Positions 1 to 6,614 are shown, numbered from the stretch's first letter. The stretch: 7,033 bases of DNA from Pelotomaculum sp. UBA3102 (GCA_002365865.1 DFAQ01000028.1:7120-14152); one strand, 5' to 3'. The notes: generated from the sequence alone by a model not told the origin. A program made the numbers and translations.

Positions 1-1265
1 TGGCAGTATTTTTTTATATTCGGTGCGGCGCAAATTTCTTTTAAAAGCGCCAGGGTTTTTTTCGGCAATTCATCGGCGGGTATTGCGGTTGTGCTTGCGT
101 CAGGGCAATTTCTCCCGTTGCTTCCGGGTTCAGGTTTCGGGCAGCCGGCACAGTAGGCGAGATCTTCTCCCGGGGCAAAGCCGGCGGCAAGTATTCCGCC
201 CGGTTCGTGGTATGAAATTGAAAGCGCTATCCGTCCGGCCTTGCGGGTGTCCCCTAAAAATTTATCGATCCTGATTGGTGTATCCAGTTCCCGGTAGTTA
301 ACGGGGCAGGTTTCCAGGTCCGGTTCCGGCAGTGTCTGCCGGTTGCTTTTTTGTTTACGGCCTTTGGCTTTAAAATATTTTTCACCGTGCTCCTGGTTTT
401 TCCCCAGGTAGATAGATTTAATCAGTGAATTAAATTCGAGTTCCTTGAAAACTGCCAGGAGTTCCCGGTAGTCAGGTCCCCGCCAGCGGCATTGTTCCAG
501 ATTGATTTCCACCGGCACCGCCCGGTGGATGGTCACGAGTCTTTTTGCCAATTCCGCCTGGTGACCGTAGTTTTTTATCTGCTTGCCGGCGCGGCCGGTA
601 ATTTCTTCTGCGCGGGCCAGAATTTCTTCCAGGCTTCCGTACTCCTTCAGCAGGCGGGAAGCCGTTTTTTCCCCGATTCCGGGAATGCCGCGGATATTGT
701 CCGAAGCATCGCCGGTGAGTCCCCTGAAGTCGGTGTATTGACGCGGGGTAATGCCGTACCTGTCCCAAACACCGCCTTCATCGTATGCTTCCAGTTCGCT
801 GATGCCTTTTTTGGTTAACATGACCCTGGTCAGCGGGGAAACCAGTTGCAGTGCGTCCCGGTCCCCCGTTACGATCATGCTGTTGATGCCGGACTGCTCC
901 GCTTGGGCAGCCAGGGTGCCGATAAGATCGTCGGCTTCGAAGCCTTCATTTTGAAACACCTGAATGCGCATGGCTTTTAACATATCTTTCAAGATTGGAA
1001 ACTGCGGCCTCAAATCTTCCGGTGTGGCGCTGCGGTTTGCCTTATATTCGCTGTATTCGTCGTGACGGAAGGTGACCTTTCCCTTGTCGAAAGCCACGGC
1101 GATCAAGTCCGGTGACTGTTCATTTAAAATTTTGAAAAGCATATTAGTAAAACCGTATACGGCGTTGGTAATCAAACCACGGCTGGTGGAAAGCGGTTGA
1201 ACGGCGTGGTAGGCCCGGTGGGCCAGGCTGTTGCCGTCAATAATGATAAAATTATCCGGAGGCAA
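1..1265 (-). CDS. polA: DNA polymerase I, N-terminal part (5'-3' exonuclease plus degenerate 3'-5' exonuclease-like domain), partial
   Basis: About 421 N-terminal residues are visible; the polymerase domain lies beyond the left edge. The flap endonuclease (5'-3' exonuclease) domain spans roughly residues 1-290. Its acidic metal-binding residues can be read: D10 (IIIDGNS), D60 (AFDKG), E110/D112/D113 (FEADDLIG), D135/D137 (TGDRD) and D186/D189 (GDASDN). A helix-3-turn-helix DNA-binding segment (GIPGIGEKTA) follows at about 193-202. Residues 300-421 align in position with the 3'-5' exonuclease-like domain, but I see no D-x-E metal motif where the first strand should be (RIALSIS), so proofreading is probably absent, as in Bacillus-type Pol I. 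The start is TTG at 1265, preceded by AAGGCAGGTG; an in-frame TAA lies two codons upstream, so no earlier start is possible. Role: Okazaki fragment maturation and repair synthesis in the cytoplasm. A stand-alone exonuclease is unlikely given the extension past residue 300. Confidence 0.93.
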   Translation of the reverse strand, partial: MPPDNFIIIDGNSLAHRAYHAVQPLSTSRGLITNAVYGFTNMLFKILNEQSPDLIAVAFDKGKVTFRHDEYSEYKANRSATPEDLRPQFPILKDMLKAMRIQVFQNEGFEADDLIGTLAAQAEQSGINSMIVTGDRDALQLVSPLTRVMLTKKGISELEAYDEGGVWDRYGITPRQYTDFRGLTGDASDNIRGIPGIGEKTASRLLKEYGSLEEILARAEEITGRAGKQIKNYGHQAELAKRLVTIHRAVPVEINLEQCRWRGPDYRELLAVFKELEFNSLIKSIYLGKNQEHGEKYFKAKGRKQKSNRQTLPEPDLETCPVNYRELDTPIRIDKFLGDTRKAGRIALSISYHEPGGILAAGFAPGEDLAYCAGCPKPEPGSNGRNCPDASTTAIPADELPKKTLALLKEICAAPNIKKYC

Positions 1266-1443
1266 TATTTACACCTGCCTTACCATGTTTTTTATAAATA
1301 TATTTTCACCGCCTCATACCCAAATACCTGCCTTCTTTTTAGCAATGTCGGCAACGGTAAAAATATCTGATAGGTAAAAACTTGCAGGAATTTACAACGG
1401 GAGAACGAAGTAAAGCATTATATAAACAAAGAGGTGATGCGCT

Positions 1444-2919
1444 TTGCGGAAATTTAATTTCCCGACCTGGTTACTGGCGCTGGTTTTGGTTTTTGGGATC
1501 GTCCTTCCGGCCCCGGCTGAAGAAAAACATTCTCTGGGACCGGAAACATTTATAGAAATTCTTGAGTATACCCATACTCTGCATATAAGCAACCCGGATT
1601 ACGATATTTTATTGCGCGGGGCCATCGAAGGGTTGATCGATTCATTATGCGACCCGTATACTGAGTATCTGTCTCCTTCTGAACTGGACGATTTCAGCGG
1701 TTCTCTGGACGGAAATTACGTGGGTGTCGGTATGTTGCTGCAGGCAGGTGAAAAGTATCCCGAAGTAATTGAAACTATCGCCGGTACTCCGGCGCGGAAT
1801 GCCGGCGTTAAGCCCGGCGACCGGGTGACCAGAGTGGACGGTTCGGATGTGGCGGGTGAGCCCCTGGTAATGGTTGTGCAGAGAATTCGCGGACCGGAAG
1901 GGACCAAGGTGAACCTTACCCTCCGGCGGGAAGGAAGGGCGGATTTTGATATTGAACTGGAACGGGCCGGTATCGACACTCCGACTGTGAACGGTGAGCT
2001 CCTCACAGGCAATATAGGATATATCAGAATAAGTTCATTTGGGAACCAAACTGCCGGTGAATTCAAAAAAACACTCGCCGGTCTGGTTAACCGGGAAGCG
2101 CAGAAAATTATTTTGGATTTAAGGGATAACCCGGGAGGGATCCTCCAGACAGCGGTTCAGATTTGCGGCAGTTTCGTCGAGCAAGGCCGGGTAGTGGTGA
2201 GTATACTTGACAGTGACGGCGAACGCCAGGAGTACCGGACGGAAGATGTGCCCACCTGCAAAGGCATGCCCGTGGCAGTGCTGGTCAACCATAACAGTGC
2301 CAGTGCCGCCGAGATTTTGGCAGGCGCGCTTCAGGACTACGGAGCGGCAGTGGTGATCGGCGAACAGACTTACGGAAAGGGTACGGTGCAGGTGATGGTA
2401 CCTTTGGAATCGGGAGGAGCTTTGAAAGTTACTACTGCCAGATATCATACTCCGAAAGACAGGGTGATTGACGGTACGGGCCTTGATCCCGACATCCGGG
2501 TACTAACGCCGGAACTGCAAATTGCCGCGGCACAGTGTTATCTTGAGCAACCGGAAAAGATTAAAATAATCTTGAAAACAGACCGTGATGAAGTCTATGT
2601 CAACGGGGTACCCGTCCGTACCCGGCAGCCGGTATTACAGCGGCAGGGTGCTGTATTTCTTCCCGTGCGGCTTGTTTTCGAGGCCCTGGGCTGCCGGGTG
2701 GACTGGCAGGCAGACTGCAGGGCGATCAGTATTACGGGAAACAATACCGCAATTATTATTAATACCGGGTCGGGCAATATTACCGTTAACGGGTGGAATC
2801 CGGCCGTTAAGTCACCGGTATGGTTCGAGGGAGGTTCCGCTTTTATACCGGCTTCGGTTTTAAATTATTTGGATTTGAATGTAAATGTTGACGGTAATAA
2901 TATAACCATTGAGAAATAA
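1444..2919 (+). CDS. S41-family carboxy-terminal processing protease (Ctp) with C-terminal copper-amine-oxidase-N-like domain
   Basis: Exported serine protease of the CtpA/CtpB/Prc family, 491 residues. Residues 1-25 form a signal peptide (RKF basic start, hydrophobic stretch WLLALVLVFGIVLPAPA), so it should act outside the membrane. A PDZ domain lies at about 92-175 (GVGMLLQ; AGVKPGDRV). The S41 catalytic core follows: IILDLRDNPGG at 222-232, catalytic Ser287 in NHNSASAAE, Lys312 in TYGKGTVQ and Gln316. The 25-residue Ser-Lys and 4-residue Lys-Gln spacings match CtpB-type enzymes. Residues about 383-490 (VYVNGVPV, FLPVRLVFEALGCRVDW) look like the copper amine oxidase N-terminal domain common on exported Clostridia proteins, an extra module beyond a standard Ctp. 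The start is TTG at 1444, seven bases after GAGGTG (1431-1436). It is transcribed divergently from polA. The substrate is unknown; relatives process lipoproteins or, in sporulation, SpoIVFA. Confidence 0.92.
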   Translation: MRKFNFPTWLLALVLVFGIVLPAPAEEKHSLGPETFIEILEYTHTLHISNPDYDILLRGAIEGLIDSLCDPYTEYLSPSELDDFSGSLDGNYVGVGMLLQAGEKYPEVIETIAGTPARNAGVKPGDRVTRVDGSDVAGEPLVMVVQRIRGPEGTKVNLTLRREGRADFDIELERAGIDTPTVNGELLTGNIGYIRISSFGNQTAGEFKKTLAGLVNREAQKIILDLRDNPGGILQTAVQICGSFVEQGRVVVSILDSDGERQEYRTEDVPTCKGMPVAVLVNHNSASAAEILAGALQDYGAAVVIGEQTYGKGTVQVMVPLESGGALKVTTARYHTPKDRVIDGTGLDPDIRVLTPELQIAAAQCYLEQPEKIKIILKTDRDEVYVNGVPVRTRQPVLQRQGAVFLPVRLVFEALGCRVDWQADCRAISITGNNTAIIINTGSGNITVNGWNPAVKSPVWFEGGSAFIPASVLNYLDLNVNVDGNNITIEK

Positions 2920-2953
2920 TTTACAATATGATATAAATATAAATACTTGTTAA
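2920..2953 (+). promoter_or_regulatory. Possible sigma-A promoter for the SEC-C gene
   Basis: TTTACA at 2920-2925 (five of six -35 consensus bases) and AATACT at 2942-2947 (four of six -10 bases) are separated by 16 bases. A start near 2954 would give a leader of about 42 bases containing the inverted repeats and the ribosome binding site. The stretch is AT-rich, so a chance match is quite possible. No terminator is visible after the S41 gene, so read-through is an alternative. Confidence 0.3.
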
Positions 2954-2954
2954 A

Positions 2955-2979
2955 GTATGCTTGTAACAGGCATACCTGT
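2955..2979 (+). repeat. Overlapping inverted repeats in the leader of the SEC-C gene
   Basis: GTATGC (2955-2960) is complementary to GCATAC (2970-2975), and ACAGG (2966-2970) is complementary to CCTGT (2975-2979) around a CATA loop. The two pairings share bases and exclude each other. They lie directly before the ribosome binding site at 2981-2990. They could be an operator or an RNA switch; the short stems could also be chance. Confidence 0.35.
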
Positions 2980-2980
2980 A

Positions 2981-2990
2981 AGGAGAGGTG
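2981..2990 (+). promoter_or_regulatory. Ribosome binding site that sets the SEC-C gene start
   Basis: AGGAGAGGTG lies five bases before ATG 2996, with AGGAGAGG as its best-pairing core. The longer frame opening at ATG 2957 has no comparable site and would place this motif inside the coding sequence, so 2996 is preferred. Confidence 0.8.
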
Positions 2991-2995
2991 TTTTG

Positions 2996-4561
2996 ATGTC
3001 CGGGACCGGGATATTATGTCCTTGCGCCAGCGGAAAATTATATGAACAATGCTGTGGCAGGGGTCAGGTTTTATATTCCCTGGATCAGGCCAGGTGGCGG
3101 CGCGCGGGCAGAAATTTACGCCGCAACCTGGGTGAATTTGCCGACAAACCGTTTTTTGCCTGGGATGTTGCCAGGGCCCAGGATCTTTACCTGGGGTGCC
3201 TCGATGAGCATTTGGTAGACCGTGACGATGATTTTACCATGGAACGTTGTTTTGAGTGGTTTATATTTGACTACGAGCTCTCAAGCGGGCGGACAATAAT
3301 CGAAACTTTTTTGGAAGAACAATTACCCAGCTTGAATTATTGGGAAGCCGTGCTTTTAAAAGAATGGGCCCGTACCCGCATTTCTCTTTACGAGGTTACG
3401 GAGATTTTACCGGGTAAGGGCGTGGTACTTAAGGAGCTTTTAAAGCACAGGAAAATAACGGTACGCGATATTAATGCCGCGGATGAAGTAAAGGTGGGCA
3501 ATATTATTTTAATCAGGGTGCTTAAGGTGGGGCGGGAGTACGAATTTTCAACCAGCGGCCTGGCACTGCGTGATGGTTGCAAAGAACCGGTATTGAAATG
3601 GCTCAGGCGAAACCGGCAGGAATACGTTAAACAAAAAGGCAGAAAGACCGAAACCCGCAGCTGGGCAACATATCTAAAAGAAAAGGCCCACATTGTTAAT
3701 GCCCGGGTCATGGAGCTGGGGTTTTCCGATGCCCGTACGGGGGAAAAACCTGCCGGTAAAGATATGCTGGCTGCCAGGTCCATACTACCGATCACAGGCT
3801 GGCAGTCAATCATGCAAAGCATCAACCACTCCGCTTCTTTCAGGGTGGTGAGGGAATTGAGGGACAAATCAGGTGCCTTCAGGCAGGCAGTGGCGGCCAT
3901 ACTGGGTGAGCCGCGCCGGCGGGCGGAAGTGAAGGTCCGGGAAAAAGACGACGAAAACGGCATGACTTCCGGCAGCAGGGAAGCAGGCCTCCGTTCCGTG
4001 CACGGTCTTATGGTTCTGACACCGCAGTTTATAATCATAAATGCTTCTAATCCTGAACTGGTGTTTAAGTGCAGGGAGTTTGTCTTGAGCTGTTTTAAGG
4101 CTGAAATTAAAGAAAACGATGAGCGTGACCGGGACCGGGACCGGGACCGGATTAGAAATTCGAAGGGTGAGAAAGAGAGTTACTCTTGGCCCGAGCCCGG
4201 TTATGCCGCTGTGGCTGGAAGCGTAAGGGACGGTCTGGAGTCCCTCGGCTACAACCCGAAGCAGCAGAAAGGAGCTCTTAAGCTCTGGTTTGATTACTGT
4301 TCCAAAGAGCGACCGTCTATACGTAAGGCTGAGGTATGGACGGCGGTCGTTATATACACTTTTACCAGGCTGGAAATGGAAGACAAAGTGAAGCAAAATG
4401 ACCTCGCCGGGCGGTATGGAGTTTCTTCTGCTACCATTTCCTCCAGGTTCCGGCTGTTTTGCCGGTCTCTCAATTTGGTCACTTACGATCACCGCTATGC
4501 AACGAGAAAACCACTGCCGGCCGGGGTACGGAAGAACCGACCCTTGTGGAAGAAGCTTTAA
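2996..4561 (+). CDS. SEC-C zinc-motif protein with C-terminal TFIIB/cyclin-like helix-turn-helix region
   Basis: A 521-residue cytoplasmic protein of unknown function. It opens with a SEC-C zinc-binding motif: C8, C10, C19 and C20 in CPCASGKLYEQCCG. A mostly helical acidic segment follows (about 50-125), then a beta-rich module at about 125-190 (ISLYEVTEILPGKGV; EVKVGNIILIRVLKVG), which resembles the core of other SEC-C proteins. Residues about 190-376 are basic and unassigned. A DRDRDRDR linker (378-385) leads to a C-terminal region. There, residues 423-495 (LKLWFDYCSKERPS, AEVWTAVVIYTFTRLE, QNDLAGRYGVSSATISSRF) resemble one cyclin repeat of TFIIB: a helix, an 'AAAIY'-like helix, then a helix-turn-helix. 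That resemblance is my reading, not a database hit. There is no signal peptide or membrane segment. The DedA gene starts 52 bases downstream with no terminator between, suggesting cotranscription. A DNA- or RNA-binding regulator is plausible but unproven. Confidence 0.85.
   Translation: MSGTGILCPCASGKLYEQCCGRGQVLYSLDQARWRRAGRNLRRNLGEFADKPFFAWDVARAQDLYLGCLDEHLVDRDDDFTMERCFEWFIFDYELSSGRTIIETFLEEQLPSLNYWEAVLLKEWARTRISLYEVTEILPGKGVVLKELLKHRKITVRDINAADEVKVGNIILIRVLKVGREYEFSTSGLALRDGCKEPVLKWLRRNRQEYVKQKGRKTETRSWATYLKEKAHIVNARVMELGFSDARTGEKPAGKDMLAARSILPITGWQSIMQSINHSASFRVVRELRDKSGAFRQAVAAILGEPRRRAEVKVREKDDENGMTSGSREAGLRSVHGLMVLTPQFIIINASNPELVFKCREFVLSCFKAEIKENDERDRDRDRDRIRNSKGEKESYSWPEPGYAAVAGSVRDGLESLGYNPKQQKGALKLWFDYCSKERPSIRKAEVWTAVVIYTFTRLEMEDKVKQNDLAGRYGVSSATISSRFRLFCRSLNLVTYDHRYATRKPLPAGVRKNRPLWKKL
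4127..4150 (+). repeat. Four perfect tandem copies of GACCGG, coding for (Asp-Arg)4
   Basis: Four uninterrupted GACCGG units lie in frame within the SEC-C gene and give DRDRDRDR, extended by a preceding DER and a following IR. The unit length is a multiple of three, so gain or loss of copies would change the linker length without breaking the frame. Confidence 0.9.
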
Positions 4562-4600
4562 CTGGAAAATTTACGCGGGAGAGAAATTAATATTAAACTG

Positions 4601-4607
4601 GGGGGAG
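4601..4607 (+). promoter_or_regulatory. Ribosome binding site that points to a CTG start for the DedA gene
   Basis: GGGGGAG sits six bases before CTG 4614. No ATG, GTG or TTG is present in the DedA frame between ATG 4497, inside the upstream gene and without a visible site, and ATG 4668, which would remove the first helix. Confidence 0.6.
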
Positions 4608-4613
4608 ACTTGC

Positions 4614-5225
4614 CTGACTGAACTTATTGAAGCGGTAATAAAAACGATCACCAACGCTATTGCAGCCATGGGTTACTGGGGCATCGGGATCGGCATGGCC
4701 GTTGAAAGCGTCAATATACCACTGCCCAGTGAAGTGATTTTACCCTACGGGGGGTACCTTGTGTCTACAGGCAGGCTGGAATTTTACAGTGCCGTAATGG
4801 CAGGGACTGTAGGGGGCACTGTGGGTTCGGCCCTGTCATATTATATCGGTCTCCGGGGCGGGAGGCCCTTACTGGTAAGATACGGGCGATATATCGGTTT
4901 TTCCGTGAAGCATTTGGAAACAGCCGACCGGTGGTTTGAGCGATATGGCGAGGCCACTGTATTTTTTGCCCGTTTAATGCCCGTTGTCAGGACCTTTATT
5001 TCTCTTCCTGCCGGCATTGCGGGAATGAATTTCAAGCGGTTCCTGGCATACACTTTTTTAGGGTCGCTTCCGTGGAGCCTCCTGCTGACTTATGCCGGTT
5101 TGACACTGGGTCAGAACTGGCAGGCGATCAAACCATGGTTTCACAGGTTGGACGTATTGATGGTTCTCGGTATGGCGGCCGCGGTTTTCTACCTTTGGTA
5201 CCGGCGCAAAGACAAGTTTAAATAG
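4614..5225 (+). CDS. DedA-family integral membrane protein (SNARE-associated/VTT domain), possible undecaprenyl-phosphate flippase
   Basis: A 203-residue membrane protein, the usual length for DedA proteins. Conserved features are E31 and the IPLPSE segment (E40) followed by PYGGYL, glycine-rich GTVGGTVGSALSYYIG at 64-79, and FFARLMPVVRTFISLPAG at 117-134. In the last, R120 and R126 keep the six-residue spacing of the essential arginines of E. coli YqjA. Hydrophobic stretches lie at about 20-50, 58-80, 125-165 and 180-196, ending in a basic tail (RRKDKFK). DedA proteins translocate phospholipids, and some (UptA-type) return undecaprenyl phosphate to the inner leaflet. The start is taken as CTG 4614 from GGGGGAG and the expected length. 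An open frame extends back to 4398 but overlaps the upstream gene and has no membrane character. The PAP2 gene follows 39 bases later, supporting a shared lipid-carrier role. The exact substrate cannot be told from the sequence. Confidence 0.9.
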   Translation: MTELIEAVIKTITNAIAAMGYWGIGIGMAVESVNIPLPSEVILPYGGYLVSTGRLEFYSAVMAGTVGGTVGSALSYYIGLRGGRPLLVRYGRYIGFSVKHLETADRWFERYGEATVFFARLMPVVRTFISLPAGIAGMNFKRFLAYTFLGSLPWSLLLTYAGLTLGQNWQAIKPWFHRLDVLMVLGMAAAVFYLWYRRKDKFK

Positions 5226-5264
5226 TAATAATATTTTAGAGTAAAAAGATCTTACGGGGTTAAT

Positions 5265-5852
5265 TTGTCAATGTTTGATTTGCTGAAAAACCTTGACATA
5301 GAATGGTTTTATTTTATAAATCACGATCTGAGCGATACTTTTTTGGACTTGATAATGCCTTTGGTCAGTATTTCCGCTGACGGTGGAATAATCTGGATTT
5401 TAGCCGCACTGGTGTTAATTGTTTTCGGGCGGCAGGAGACAAAGAGAGCCGCCTTTTTAATGCTGGCCGCTCTCTTCATTAGTTACCTGGTTGGGGAGGA
5501 AGTGCTGAAAGCTTTATTCCAACGTCCCAGGCCTTTTCAAACCCTGCCGGGAGTTAACCTGCTGGTGCCGCCTCCCGGTTCTTTTGCTTTTCCGTCGGGT
5601 CATACGGCCAATGCATTTGCAGCCGGATTGGTGCTGGCGCGAAAAATTCCCGCCCTGGCCCTTCCCGCCTTGATAATTGCTGTTTTAATGGCTTTTTCCA
5701 GGGTTTATGTGGGGGTTCATTCCCCCCTGGACGTTTTATGCGGTGCCCTGGTAGGAATAGCATGTGCCCTGCCGGTGCTTAAAGCTGAAAATTCAATTAT
5801 TGAGCTGCAAGAAAAATTGATTAAAAGGTTTAAGCCTCCATATGGGTCATAA
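5265..5852 (+). CDS. PAP2-family membrane phosphatase, probable undecaprenyl-pyrophosphatase
   Basis: A 195-residue multi-spanning membrane phosphatase. All three PAP2 signature motifs are intact: K82-x6-R89-P90 (KALFQRPRP), PSGH at 110-113, and S145-R146-x5-H152-x3-D156 (SRVYVGVHSPLD). H113 and H152 are the expected general acid and nucleophile. Hydrophobic helices lie at about 27-55, 62-80, 115-126, 130-145 and 156-172. The family hydrolyses lipid phosphates at the outer face of the membrane. The short form and the DedA neighbour favour a BcrC-like role, turning undecaprenyl pyrophosphate into undecaprenyl phosphate, though phosphatidylglycerophosphate or another lipid phosphate is possible. 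The ribosome binding site is weak (GGGG at 5256-5259), and both TTG 5265 and ATG 5271 are possible starts two codons apart. The stop lies only six bases from the stop of the convergent deacetylase-like gene, leaving no room for a separate terminator. Confidence 0.92.
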   Translation: MSMFDLLKNLDIEWFYFINHDLSDTFLDLIMPLVSISADGGIIWILAALVLIVFGRQETKRAAFLMLAALFISYLVGEEVLKALFQRPRPFQTLPGVNLLVPPPGSFAFPSGHTANAFAAGLVLARKIPALALPALIIAVLMAFSRVYVGVHSPLDVLCGALVGIACALPVLKAENSIIELQEKLIKRFKPPYGS

Positions 5853-5858
5853 ATGCGT

Positions 5859-6614
5859 TTATTCTATCACTCCGGGACCATGTTTTAAGAGGGAAGAAAC
5901 AGTAACGAGTTCGTATCCTTTTGCCCTGAGCCCCTCAATAATACCGGGAAGTGCATCAGGAGTCTGGGAAGCGGTGTCGCATGCGAACATCAGGACGATA
6001 TCGCCCGGGCTTATTTTTTCAACTACATTGTTGACTATGTCGTTTTTACCGGGAGTCTGGATGTCCAGTGAATCCAGGCTCCACTGGATTACGGTGTAAC
6101 CGCTTCCGGCTGCAGTTGCCAGCACCAGGTCGTTCCAGTCGCCGTACGGTGTTCTGAGCAGGGAAGCGGTGACCCCGGTAGCTTCTTTGATGTAATCCCT
6201 GCCGGTGGCCAATTCTTTTTTGACCGTTGCTTTTGTTTCCGCACTCAGATTAATCCGGCGGTCTCCGTTGCTGCCTATTTCATGGCCTTCCGCGGTAATC
6301 CGGCGGGCCAGCGCCGGGTGTTTTCCGGCCCACGAGCCGGAGACAAAAAAGGTTGCCTTTACATCGTGTTTTTTTAAAACGTCTAAAACCGGTCCGGGTA
6401 CCCTGTTACCCCAGTCAATATTGAAAGTAAGAGCCACGACTTTATCTTTTGTTTGCACCTTGTAAATGGGATGGGGCTTGGACTGGGCCGTCGTGAAAAT
6501 TTCGGCCGGTTTCAGCAGGGCGGCGGTAAGCAGCAGTGCTGCCAGGCCGAACATCAAAGCATTCATGGAAGCCCTTTTAATTTTGGTAAAACTAAGATAA
6601 AATATTTTCACCAT
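5859..6614 (-). CDS. PdaB-like polysaccharide deacetylase homologue, probably a catalytically dead pseudoenzyme
   Basis: An intact frame of 251 residues with the NodB fold of the sporulation PdaB family. An N-terminal signal anchor lies at about 18-34. The fold markers are clear: VALTFNIDWG, VLKKHDVKATFFVSGSW, RRITAEGHEIGS, LLRTPYGDWN, GYTVIQWSLDSLD, PGDIVLMFACDTA and LPGIIEGLRAKGYELVTVSSLL. Active-site positions are changed: the catalytic Asp of TFD is N65, the two zinc-binding His of the SHGYRH-type motif are N116 and R120, and the LMH histidine is F210. Metal-dependent deacetylation is therefore unlikely, while the frame and the rest of the fold are well kept, arguing against recent decay. 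It may bind glycan or act structurally in spore cortex formation. AAGAGGTGG precedes ATG 6614 by about three bases and GTG 6611 by about six, so either may be the start; GTG 6620 falls inside that site and is rejected. Confidence 0.88.
   Translation of the reverse strand: MVKIFYLSFTKIKRASMNALMFGLAALLLTAALLKPAEIFTTAQSKPHPIYKVQTKDKVVALTFNIDWGNRVPGPVLDVLKKHDVKATFFVSGSWAGKHPALARRITAEGHEIGSNGDRRINLSAETKATVKKELATGRDYIKEATGVTASLLRTPYGDWNDLVLATAAGSGYTVIQWSLDSLDIQTPGKNDIVNNVVEKISPGDIVLMFACDTASQTPDALPGIIEGLRAKGYELVTVSSLLKHGPGVIE

Noticed and set aside
1416..1422. CATTATA, a sigma-G-type -10 box before the S41 protease gene.
   Set aside because: No GHATR-type -35 lies 17-18 bases upstream, and the start would fall at the edge of the ribosome binding site.
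3388..4492. Two long minus-strand open frames (3388-4038 and 3869-4492) opposite the SEC-C gene.
   Set aside because: They have no plausible ribosome binding sites or recognisable motifs and lie antisense to a well-supported gene; they are shadow frames.
4398..4613. Upstream extension of the DedA reading frame to ATG 4398.
   Set aside because: It overlaps the SEC-C gene end by 164 bases, lacks a ribosome binding site, and its translation has no DedA-like or membrane character.
5853..5858. A bidirectional terminator expected between the convergent PAP2 and deacetylase-like genes.
   Set aside because: Only six bases separate the stop codons and no stable hairpin with a T run is visible in the surrounding sequence.
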